Origin: Chrysemys picta bellii
Taxonomy: Eukaryota > Chordata > Testudines > Emydidae
Length of the DNA stretch: 64,000 bases
NCBI RefSeq assembly: GCF_011386835.1
Contig: NC_088801.1
Location: 18,958,824 to 19,022,823, forward strand
Direction of reading: 5' to 3'
Positions 54,430 to 64,000 of this stretch are shown piece by piece. The notes under the pieces were generated by a model, which was not told the origin of the DNA, searched no databases, and saw only the letters and a program-made list of their open reading frames with translations. Made by a program: the position numbers and the translations under genes. How positions within the stretch are numbered: the first letter of the stretch is position 1; every line of letters begins with the position of its first letter.

Positions 54430-55078
54430 CAGGGGTTGGCAAACTATCGCCCGAAGACCGGGGGCTGGGGCTTGCCCGGCTCCATGCCCTGGCTCCCGGA
54501 AGCAGCGGCACGTCCCTGCTCCGGCTCCTACGGTAGGGGCAGCCAGGGGGCTCTGCATGCTGCTCCTGTCCCAAGCACTGCCCCCACAGCTCCCATTGGC
54601 CAGGAACTGCGGTCAATGGTAGCTGCAGGGGCGGCGCCTGCGGATGGGGTAGTGTGCGGAGCCCCCTGGCTGCCTCATTTTAGGAGCCGGAGGGGGGACA
54701 TGCTGCTGCTTCCAGGAGCTGCTTGAGGTAAGCACCACCTGTAACATGCACCCCTGACCCCCTCCAGTACTCCAACCCCCTGCCCTAGACCTGATTCCCT
54801 CCTGCCCAGAGCACCCTCCTGCACCCCCAACCCCTCATCCTCAGCCCCACCCCAGCGCCTGCACCCCCCGCTGGAGCCCTCAACCCCTCCTCCGCACCCC
54901 AACCTCCTGCCCCAGTCCAGAGCCCCTTCCCACACTCTGAACTCCTAACTTCTGGCCCCACCCCAGAGCCCTCACCCCCTCCCACATCCCAATCCCCTAT
55001 TTCATGAGCATTCATGGCCCGCCATACAATTTCCATACCCAGATTTGGCCTTTGGGCCAAAAAGTTTGCCCACCCCTG
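54430..55078. mobile_element. hAT element (GGGCAAACT family, 649 bp)
   Basis: The termini CAGGGGTTGGCAAACTATCG and AAAGTTTGCCCACCCCTG are inverted. The duplication TTCTAGTG is perfect at 54422-54429 and 55079-55086. The left half is GC-rich; the right half is a C-rich tandem array like that at 4021-4499. No transposase. Confidence 0.92.
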
Positions 55079-55086
55079 TTCTAGTG

Positions 55087-56325
55087 GATATTACGCCCCG
55101 AATCCCCTGGCTGTCATCTGTTTATCCTCTGAACTTGCTGTTGCATTATGACTCTTCATTACAACCCCCCACTTATAGCTGAGGAGCACACAGTGGAGCT
55201 CAGGATGGGCTGCAAAAGTGGCATCTGTAATTCCACCATCCCAGGCCAGCTGTGTGTCAGGCCAATCCACCACTGTAAATTAGCACAATCTGAGGCTGTA
55301 TTATCTTTTGGACCCACCCATCCACAGCCTTTAGGAGTCCTGGGGCTTGCCATGGCCTAGGGCAGGCAGCCAGGGAGTAATGGTGTCCTGCCAGGGGTCT
55401 CAGCTGGTGTAAAGATGTGACCTCCCATGGAGCCTCAGGGAGCTTCTATGTTTCTGGGCATTTTTGTAACTGCAAAGTATGTTGGTAGTTTGCCTGGGGA
55501 AAGGAAAGTTTGTAGGGAATTAGCTCCATATCTACAGGCTCAGAAGATACATATATATTTGGTAGGAGCCAAAATATTGCCAGGCATGACAAAAATTGCA
55601 TTTCTCTTTGTGAGTTCCCTTTTCATCTCTTTCAGATAAAACCAGAATGTTACCAGCAGCTTTATAGTCTGTTGGGCCTGTCCCTCTGCTGGGGGACAAA
55701 TCAGTCAGCCACACCCAACTCTGTTTTAGCCTTCAGTGCAGGATCTTCTATTGCTCTGCCCCACACCATCACCTTGATCGATCGGTGCATCAGTCCTCAC
55801 AAAGAGAGCACCAATCACACAACACGTCATTTGTGTTGTTCTAGCCAATCCCTCAGCCACCTGTTTGCCAGGCTGTCAGTGGCACTGCCCTACACACAAG
55901 AAAAATATTAAAGTAACAAATTATTGTCCTGACCTGGACTGGTACTGCAGGGTCCTCTACCCCCCAGTAGCTTAAGGGTCCCTCTCTTAGCCTCAGGGGG
56001 ACCATATGGCCTTCCTGCCCTCTTGTAGCCTTCTGCCATTACTCAGGAAAGTATTTCTCTCTCATACCCCTCCCCTTTTGCCTCAGGTGGATCTTACTTA
56101 TATCTTCCAGCTGTGAATCAGAGCCAATCATTAGTTGCTGCTTAATTGGATTTAGCTGATTCCCAACACCTGCCTGCTGTGGGCTTCTCCTTAGGCCAGG
56201 GCTTGCTGCTCTCTCACTCCTCAAGCCCTTACATGGGCAGATTGCCCTGCTACAGGCTCCTGTTGGTTCTTTTATCTAGACAGGAAGCTGGGGCCAACAC
56301 CCATACAGGGCTTGTGTGGTACCTT
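55087..56325. other. No recognisable gene
   Basis: Only short, non-homologous reading frames. Confidence 0.4.
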
Positions 56326-56503
56326 AGAATCCTAGAATATCAGGGTTGGAAGGGACCTCAGGAGGTCATCTAGTCCAACCCGCTGCTCAAAGCAGGGCCA
56401 ATCCCCAGACAGATTTTTGCCCCAGATCCCTAAATGGATTCCTCAAGGATTGAACTCACAACTCTGGGTTTAGCAGGCCAATGCTCAAACCACTGAGCTA
56501 TTA
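56326..56503 (-). mobile_element. CryI (tortoise tRNA-derived) SINE
   Basis: On the minus strand: TAGCTCAGTGGTTTGAGCA (box A), CCTGCTAAACCCAGAGTTG, GTTCAATCC (box B), then GGTTGGACTAGATGACCTCC and CTTCCAACCCTGATATTCT. This matches the tortoise Pol III/SINE (CryI) family, which is known from cryptodiran turtles. It is only modestly diverged. Confidence 0.85.
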
Positions 56504-56715
56504 GTTTTTATCTTAGTCACATCTAGAAGCACTAATGTCCTGTCCCTTAGACCACACTTCTGCCTCATCTTAAGAATATTAGAATCCAACACAAAACAGC
56601 ATTCTGGGAAATGGATATTTTTCACTTAGCTAAACTAAACAAACAAAACGGGACACTATGAATTAGATTCTCCTGTTTGCCAAGTTCATTTTGAGTCAAC
56701 TTAGAGTGGCTAGAG

Positions 56716-57050
56716 CAGGGGTCGGCAACCTCTGACACGTGGCTCGCCAGGGTAAGCACCCTGGCGGGCCGGGCCAGTTTGTTTACCTGTTGCGTCAGCA
56801 GGTTCAGCAGATCGCGGCTCCCACTGGCCGCGGTTCGCCGTCGCATGCCAATGGGGGCGGCGGGAAGCCACGGCCAGTACGTCCCTTGGCTTGCGCTGCT
56901 TCCCGCCACCCCTATTGGCCTGGGACAGCGAACTGCGGCCAGTGGGAGCCACAATCGGCCGAACCTGCAGACGCGGCAGGTAAACAAACTGGCCCGGCCC
57001 ACCAGGGTGCTTACCCTGGCGAACCGCGTGCCAGAGGTTGCCGACCCTTG
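56716..57050. mobile_element. Palindromic hAT MITE (335 bp)
   Basis: The termini CAGGGGTCGGCAACCTCTG and CAGAGGTTGCCGACCCTTG are inverted, and the inverted similarity extends through most of the element (for example GTTTACCTG near 56783 and CAGGTAAAC near 56978), so a single strand would fold into a long hairpin. The duplication GGCTAGAG is perfect at 56708-56715 and 57051-57058. The 161-codon minus-strand frame crossing it is not a gene. Confidence 0.92.
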
Positions 57051-57058
57051 GGCTAGAG

Positions 57059-60000
57059 TCTTGTACTGGAGAATTCCTGCATAAGCTCTGCTGCTAGACT
57101 CTGCCACCTCCGTACTGCAACCCCTACTTTTAGTATAAGGGGAAGAAAGGAAGTGTGCGGGGGAGGAAGAAAGGGAGGGGTAGTATCAGAGTAAGGCTCC
57201 ACTACAGCTAATTCTTTGCTGGTGTGGGACCACAGCCAGCCATGTAAGTTAAAGCCCTGCCTGATGACTGGCTTCCTGTGAGCCCCCACCTCTTTACTGC
57301 ATTGAGAATCCAGACTATTTTTTTTTTTTTTGAAAGGTCCTCTCTTTAGACAAACTGTTTGCCACTTTGTCTTTTGTTTGTGAAATCTCATGTAACATGG
57401 TTCTACAGTCAGCAGGGCCTTTGCCAGGGAGTCAGATTGGAGTGGTGCAATGAGTCAGGATACGAGGTTTTCACCTCTGAAGCTATGGCTTCAAATCTTG
57501 GCCTAGGCCTCAGATGGGAATGAGTGTACGTTAACTCCACTAAACAACTGGCATTGCCCAAGAAAGGGCTCTGGATTGAACTCAGGGTAGCTGCAGGTCA
57601 GCACTGAAATACATGGATATAGTTGTGTGCGTGGAAGGTTGCCCAGCACCTCTGCTCATCTTTGGCTCAAGCTGGTTTTTCACTGTATTCACTCACTTGC
57701 TTTTTTTTTTTTTTTTTTTAAAGTCAGATTCTGTGCAGAATCTTCCTCTGCCCCAATCTACAGGTGTGCTGGGAAAAGATTAATATTATTAATGACACAT
57801 CCGTCCTGTGCTGGCTGCTCTTGTGTACACAAAGGGGACCTACACTCCCCTATGTGGAAGAGAGAAGCATGGTATTAGTTTGGAAAACTTCTCCTCCTCT
57901 TTGTGCCAAAACTAGGCTTTGTGGAGCTTCCTACAATCTTGAGTAGTAGCGCAGGTTCAAAACCACAGTGGAGCACGTCTTGCTCCTCAGTGCAGGTTGC
58001 CGCTAGAAAAAACACCCTGTATACCTTTGATTTGAGCCGTTTTGTAGTCCTGTGATGGGGCACACTCACCTCTCGTGAGTGCCTCCTGTCGGCTGGCAGT
58101 GAACCTGCACTCTTTCTGCTTGCAGTGCCACCTATAGGCTGTTGCTCTCATCTGGCAGGTCTTCAGTGGCTGAGCCTTCTGGCTAAGTCACACACAGTTT
58201 AAAATAGATGAACGAACCCCTTCTGGGGTAAAAGGTCCAACAGGGCCTGTCCCTGTGCCCTTGTTAATGTCTTTAGCCCTGTCTCTGAGCTCCGTTCTCA
58301 GCCCCTTCTGGGCTAGCTCTAAATCTGTATCTGCCCCATCTCTTGGGGAGCTGGATTACCTATGCTGACCGGAGAACCCCTGTGTAGGCATAGGCAGTGT
58401 CTTCACTGAAGCGATACAGTGGTGCAGTGTTTTAAGTGTAGACATTCTTTACTTTTATTGGACGCAATTGCTTCTGCATTCCCTTAACCACTTCTGTTAA
58501 ATAAACAAATCAGACTGTTATGAGCCTGCTATTGTTAATCTATCCTGAGGCTTTTCTTAAAAAATGCTGCAAAAGATAGAAGCTTATGGTTCCAGTCATT
58601 CAAAATGTTCTTCAAATCAATATGGATCAGTGTCATTGCGTTACTTTGCTAGCTACCCCTTGTTTCTAGATTTTATCATCTCACACATCTGTTGGGGTTG
58701 TCTGATTTCATAATTATTTTTCCTGAAATCAGATGCATATTTCACTCTATTCAATAAATATGCCCAGATATTGCTTTTTGGATAATCAATAGCTGCCTAG
58801 TACAGCTAGTTCTGGGGAGAAAAAATTTAATTGGTATATGGATAATCCTGTTGGTCAGTAAAGTTGTGTATTTAATCAAAGTATTGACATTTTGTTGCTA
58901 TAGTATTGGTTTTCACATTAAAACTTGGCAGTTTGAAGCAAGGTATCTGCTGTTTTGATTGGGGGTTTTTAATGTTAAAAATTAGACTTTTACTCTACCT
59001 TAGAGATCTAATTTCATACAAACTTGTATTTTGCATAGAGAACCAGATTTAGTTTTAGTATTTCTTTAGTTTCATTTTGTTAAATGGAAGGAAATTCTCT
59101 TGTCTTCCACACCGAAGCAACAACACTTCATAGAGAGTTTTGCCATCACCTTCTCTTTCTCCTTTTGTTTATCTGACACCTTTGTGAGATGTTTAGAACC
59201 CTTCCGCTCAATAGAAAACATTTGTTTGGCATCCTCTTCCTGTGATGGATACACATGAGGAGTTGTCTGGCACACCTGACCCCATCCTACACTTCTTAGG
59301 AACTTGCTTATTCTGATTTAGTAACCTGGAGGAAAGCTTCCAAAAGAAATTGATTAGAGAGACAAGGTGGGTAAAGTAATATCGTCCATTGGACCAACTT
59401 CTGTTGGTGAAAGAGAGAAGTTTTCAATCTTACACAGAGCTCTTTTCAAAAGCTTTCTCTAAAATCGCATACTCCCATAATTCTCTTGTTCTTTAGATGC
59501 TTAGCAACCTGCATTCCTGCTCATTTTGCCTGCTTTCACAGTTGTTTTACATGGACATTTGAAACCAGCTGTGAAGTGTGCTTTGTGCCATAAATATGCC
59601 AAGGAACGCTATACTCTCTGCATTACACCTTGTTTGAAACAGCAGCAGAAGCAAAAAAGTTGCTGTTTTTGTTCATCGACAAGAGGACCGGGCAGGTTGT
59701 AAATGTACACAGTATTTCATAACAGTAAGGGTACAGAGAGAAATAAAACATAGAAAGCTATTTGAGACTGAAGATATTTAAATTCAGTGCACATGTACTT
59801 TGATGTCCATTCCTTTCATGTAGGGGAAAAGGCTGAACAGTGGTTATACACAGTTCATTTAAAAAAAAAAAGCAATGCCCCCAGACTTTATTTTCATCAC
59901 AGTGTGCACAGACACAGGCCCACAGCTTCTTTTAGTATTGCACACTGCACTGAAATGGAACCATTCCTATTCTTTTAACTAGACAAATATTTAACATGCC

Positions 60001-61858
60001 TCTTCAGATCACTATACTGTCACTGTTCAGATATACAGATCTGCACTTTGCCAAAAAGCCTGTCTGTTTTTCAGTCCTGTGCACAGTGGAACTGCCATAG
60101 TCCTGTTATGTGAGGGAAGGAGGATTTTGAGGGATTGGGTAGCATGGTAGTGTGTGTCATACACCCTATGGTTATTCCTTTAGCTTAGGTAGTGGAGGTT
60201 TGTGCTGAAGGTCCCGGGCTCAAATGTTGCTGGCTGCTTGTGGCAGCAGTGGTTACAGCTTCATACTGTGGAACATCACTTGCCAGGGACTCCTCCCTTT
60301 ATGGTTCCATTTGGGGGCAGGCAGGAGGTAGTTCCTGTGCATTGAGACTGGAGTAATGATTATAGATCAAGTCTGCTGAACAGAGAGACTGTAGGCTTAA
60401 AGTTAGGCTCCTAAATACATATTTAGGTATCTAAGTACATGTGGTCTGATAGAGTTGCGGAGTACCTCCAGTTTTCACTGACTTCAGTAAGATTTCTGGG
60501 TGCTCAGCACTTCTGAATATGGATTAAACCTTTAAACTCAGGGACCCATGTGTAACAATTCTGACCACTGCGAATAACAAAATACTGCCTAATTCAAATG
60601 CTACAAAATGTGACAGCCACCCAGGGACAGGCACATAGATAGGTACAGCATGAAATACCACAAGTGTATAACAGTGCTACCCAAATACTTGTGCATATAA
60701 TAATGCTGACCTCATACAGTCTTTCTTCAGCGTGTATAATGAGGCCACGTGAAACATCTACAAATCTATTTATGCATCTACGTATAATGCCATTATGATT
60801 TTGGAAATTTGTCTGTGCAGTTTATGAATTCTAGCTGGTATTATGAAGTTATGAAATTGTTGTATCACGGAAAGCCCTCTGTTGATGTGTATCCACTGTT
60901 GCTGCCAAGCCCCGCCACAGATGCATGCAATGCTGTGAACAATCAAGAGTACCTAACTTTGAGGGTTTTGACTGGACAATAGATATGCTAAAGGTTTGCA
61001 GGTGGAAGAAAGTACATCCTCTTCCTGCCTGAAGAGTAGGACAAGTAGAAGAGTGGAAAATTCCCAGATATAGAGCGAAGAAGTGAGGTGATCAAGCAGG
61101 ATTTTAATAAACGACTCATTGGAGAGATACAGGAAGTTTGGGCAGGAGGAAAGAAGGGCACAGACTGGCCAAGGTTGGAGGAAGCAAGCTGGCCTAGGGA
61201 GAAGGCTCCATGTTTCAGAAAACAAGCCATGCACTGGAGGAGAAGTCTGTGGATGGATCTAAAGGACTCTGACCCCAGCCCAAAGAATGCCCTGGAGTGG
61301 TGAGGAAACTGAAGCAGGAGAATTTGTGTAGAGTTGATTATCTTTGTATAAATCTGTGTATTTCTCATGGTATTAGGTAATGAGCAATAGTGTGTTAGAT
61401 TTCTGGGCAAAGTATCTGCGTATTAAATGCTACCCCTACCATGTGGACTCTTGAAAAGGGAAACTAGAAGGCTCCCACCTTTGGGTGGAGTTCTGGGGGA
61501 AGGGTGTATTTAAACTACGACAGAATCTGAGTCAGCACTGGTCCTTGGGACTGTGCAGAGGGATCATGTGTTTGCAGCTCTTAGGATGGGGTGCTAGATA
61601 GAGGATCTGTGCCCTGACAGTGTGCCTGGGGAACCTAAGACAGGGAAGTAACTGGACATTGTTAAGACTCTGAGGCTTAAAACGCCCGAGATCCAGTGAT
61701 TGGGACTCCTCAAAGCAATCTGGTTAGCTGCTAGTCGGAGCACCTGGTTGTCTCTGTGACAAATGCCATGAGATATCTGCATATATACATGCATAGAACA
61801 ATTTTGTTCCAAATAAATGTGTTCTCCTTGCTAACTGTGTACAAAACAATAGCAATAG
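57059..61858. other. No gene; scattered old repeats
   Basis: Poly(T) at 57701-57719. 58340-58448 is the right end of a Harbinger-type MITE (TTTTAAGTGTAGACATTC). 59350-59455 is a TTTTATTGGACCAAC-family repeat. 60175-60235 has an eroded tRNA-SINE head. No exon-like block was recognised before 61859. Confidence 0.4.
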
Positions 61859-62050
61859 TGCACCAAAAATCTCTGTAATGATCTGTTTATGAAACATTTA
61901 GCTGAAGAACTTTGTGTACTGTTCACTTATCTGTATGCTGACCTATTAGAAATACAAATGAATGCTCATGAAAATACTGGGAAGTACAGAAAGCTAGAGG
62001 AACAATTCATGCTCTACCTGGAGAAAACGAATGAAGAGGTTTTATCTGAT
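61859..62050 (+). other. Exon-like open block 1 (64 codons)
   Basis: Open from an AG (61857-61858) to a GTAAGA donor-like site at 62051. The peptide is not low-complexity: LAEELCVLFTYLYADLLEIQ and KYRKLEEQFMLYLEKTNEEV suggest amphipathic helix. I do not recognise the family. It could be an exon of a host gene, a pseudo-exon, or chance. Confidence 0.25.
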
Positions 62051-62161
62051 GTAAGATGCTACTGAACAGAATCATATCTGGAGGATGAGGTCCCCCACAC
62101 CATTGCAGGCTTCTATTCTTTTACCAAATATTTCTAATCTATTCCTGCCAAGCCATTTCAG

Positions 62162-62336
62162 GTGGAGAGAGCACTCTGTGTCAGTTGTCACTGATATCAT
62201 CTCGATAACTTTAAAAGCATATTTGAAGGATTTCATAATGGCATCTTTGTATGAAAAAGAGGAAAGAGATGAGTTAGGGGGAAGAATGAGCAAATTGAAA
62301 TTGCAACTTCAGGAAACCATATTTCAGCTTAAATGC
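62162..62336 (+). other. Exon-like open block 2 (about 58 codons)
   Basis: Preceded by a pyrimidine-containing TTTCAG and followed by GTGAGT at 62337. The peptide includes ITLKAYLKDFIMASLYEKEE and MSKLKLQLQETIFQLK, coiled-coil-like. Its phase does not match block 1 across the obvious 111-bp gap, which weakens the case that both belong to one transcript. Confidence 0.25.
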
Positions 62337-62415
62337 GTGAGTGTGGAAAGAAGTTGGTGCTTTGTCACCATACAGGCTACAAGATATAATACTTGTTAAT
62401 AAAAGTAAACCCAGC

Positions 62416-62935
62416 CAGGGCCAGCTCTAGGTTTTTTGCCGCCCCAAGCAAAAAAATTTTTGGCCATGGTTCCTGGTCAATGGGAGCTGCGGGGGTGGGG
62501 CAGGGACATGATGGCTGCTTCCGAGAGCCACCTGAGATAAGTGTCGCCTGGAGCCTGCACCCCAACCCCCCTCCCACACCCAAACCCCTTGCCCCAACCC
62601 TGAGCCCCCTCCTGCACCCTTCCCCACACTCTTAACCCCCGCCCCACCCCAGAGCCTGCACCCCAGCCAGAGCCCTCACCTGCCCCTGCATCCTAACCCT
62701 CTGCCCCAGCCTGAAGCCCCCTCCCACACTTTGAACCCCTCATTTCTGGCCCCACCCCGGAGCCTGCATTCCCAGATGGAGCCCTCATCCCATCCCACAT
62801 CTCAAACCCCTGTCCTATCTGGAGCCTCCTCCTGCATGCCAAACCACTCATTCCTGGCCTCACCCCAGACTCCTCACCCCCTCCCACACTCCACCCCTCT
62901 GCCCCAGCCCAGTGAAAATGAGTGAGTAAGCAAGG
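62416..62935. mobile_element. hAT-like element, left terminus plus C-rich tandem array
   Basis: Starts CAGGGCCAGCTCTAGG with the subterminal TTTTTTGCCGCCCCAAGC shared with 13477-14045. The rest is a C-rich array like those at 4021 and 54430. No right terminus was found. Confidence 0.55.
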
Positions 62936-63559
62936 GTGTGGGACAGCGAGCAACAGAGGGAGGAGAAATGGGGGGAAGGGAGGGGCTAGGGTTGCCAACT
63001 TTCTGATTGCAGAAAACCAAATTGCAATGTAAGCCCAAGGTTAGCGGGACTTTAGTCAGCTGACCAGTGTTAGAGACCCTGAGGCTTGAGGGTTCTGCAA
63101 TGATTCTTAACTCTGTGTTAAGAATTTTCTAATATGGGCTTGAACCTGGGGCTCTGGTGTCCATACTGCAGGATGCAGATCTGAATCAAACTAACCATAT
63201 CGCAGGCTCCTGAAATGTGGTTGCTCTACCCCTCTGACTGTGGTGCACTATGAGAAAATTTTATTGCCTGCCCTGCGTGTTATGAGAAGTTTGAACAGCC
63301 TGCCGAGCAACAGGGAAGCCCCTTTTCCTTAAGTTCTCTTGCTTGTGCCTTCACTCCTGAGTCAGGAAATGGGCAGAGCTTCCACAGGCACTGGTGGACA
63401 TGATGGTGGTGTTTTCTGACCCACTAATAGAATTTATGATGGAGGAGGAGTTACCCAGGCAAGGCAGACTCAAACTGGCTGATGCTGCTCATGACATTCG
63501 GTATAGCCACTGATGCTCCCTACATAGACCCGTGCTTCTGGTGCAGGTCCACTAGCACA
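62936..63559. other. No clear gene; repeat end TAGGGTTGCCAACTTT
   Basis: At 62987 a TAGGGTTGCCAACTTTC terminus mirrors the one at about 20367-20382. 63400-63559 may be the 5' part of the Harbinger transposase remnant that follows, but it is full of stops. Confidence 0.35.
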
Positions 63560-63823
63560 GAATGGTGGGATCAAATAGTCATGCAGACCTGGGATGATGA
63601 GCAGGGGTCCAGAATATTCACATAAAGAAAGCTACATTTCTGGAGCTTTGTGAGCAGCTTGCCCCAACCCTAGAGTGCAAGACACAGACATGATGGCACC
63701 ATTGCTGATCCAGAGGCAGGTTGCTATAGCCATCTGGAAATTGGCTAACCCAGACTGCAACAGGTCTGTTGCCAACCAGTTTGGTGCTGGAAAGTTGATT
63801 GTGGGTAAAGTGATGGCCAGGGC
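63560..63823 (+). pseudogene. Second, different HARBI1-like transposase remnant
   Basis: Translated in pieces: WWDQIVMQTWDDEQ (about 63571-63612), a frame change, then TFLELCEQL-like text, another frame change, then MMAPLLIQRQVAIAIWKLA and SVANQFGAGKLIVGKV in one open frame. These are the N-terminal and helix-turn-helix parts of a Harbinger nuclease. It differs in many residues from the copy at 27965-29127, so it represents another subfamily. The catalytic core is absent because a hAT element interrupts the sequence at about 63819. Confidence 0.7.
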
Positions 63824-64000
63824 CGCCCAGAGGATTCAGGGGGCCTGGGGCAAAGCGGGGGAGCAGACATACTCACCGGGTGGTGCTCCGAGTCTGCGGC
63901 GGCGGCAGGGGGCCCTTCAGTTGCTCCGCGTCTTTGGCAGCACTGAAGGACCCGTTATCAAAATGCCGCTGAAGACCCCGACCGACTGAAGGGCCCCCCG
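63819..64000. mobile_element. hAT element, left end (cut by window edge)
   Basis: Begins CAGGGCCGCCCAGAGGATTC followed by GGGGGCCTGGGGCAAAGC, a hAT terminus of the CAGGGCCGGC type. It interrupts the Harbinger transposase remnant. The right end lies outside the window. Confidence 0.7.

Noticed and set aside
56622..57107. 161-codon minus-strand frame
   Set aside because: It runs through a palindromic MITE and both flanks, so it postdates the insertion and is fortuitous.
1..64000. A host protein-coding gene with multiple exons
   Set aside because: Apart from the weak blocks at 61859-62336, no reading frame outside mobile elements shows a recognisable domain with splice sites in phase.

Overview
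The window looks like intergenic or intronic DNA from a vertebrate, most likely a cryptodiran turtle. There is no convincing host gene. The clues are a tRNA-derived SINE of the tortoise CryI type (about 56326-56503, minus strand), CR1 LINE 3' ends, old MIR/CORE-SINE pieces, and many hAT and PIF/Harbinger elements with clean target duplications. The species itself cannot be read from the sequence.

The most striking feature is a complete class I (gammaretrovirus-like) endogenous retrovirus at 38428-46285. Its two 419-bp LTRs read as identical base for base. A perfect tRNA-Pro primer binding site follows the 5' LTR. Gag (558 aa), Pro-Pol (1202 aa from its first Met) and Env (487 aa) are all open, and every catalytic motif looked for is present. 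Gag and Pol share one frame and are separated by a single UGA, so Pol expression would need stop-codon readthrough. Env starts in an ATGA overlap with the Pol stop. This is a very recent insertion.

The second notable element is a full-length PIF/Harbinger transposon at 26046-29432 with a TTA duplication. It carries convergent Myb/SANT-like and HARBI1-like nuclease genes, both now broken. Related short MITEs with the same termini occur at 3550-3836, 14610-14893 and elsewhere, and a second, different HARBI1-like remnant lies at the right edge.

Layout: 1-3.5 kb, unrecognised sequence after a MITE end. 3.5-7.7 kb, a Harbinger MITE, a CR1 end, a C-rich hAT piece, and a degraded minus-strand LTR element whose gag resembles the SCAN domain and is split by a hAT insertion. 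8.4-8.7 kb, a perfect 182-bp palindrome with a 12-bp target duplication. 10.8-14.9 kb, a hAT transposase remnant, several MITEs, and a GC-rich hAT element with an internal 56-57 bp minisatellite. 16.5-22.2 kb, nested MITE/hAT, C-rich DNA, a solo LTR, and another hAT. 22-26 kb, mostly unrecognised. 26-29.4 kb, the Harbinger element. 29.4-38.4 kb, MIR, LTR, Tigger-like and foldback repeats. 38.4-46.3 kb, the ERV. 47.3-48.4 kb, nested hATs. 50.7-51.7 kb, CR1. 54.4-57.1 kb, two hATs and the CryI SINE. 57-64 kb, mostly unrecognised, with one exon-like block, a C-rich repeat and the second Harbinger remnant.
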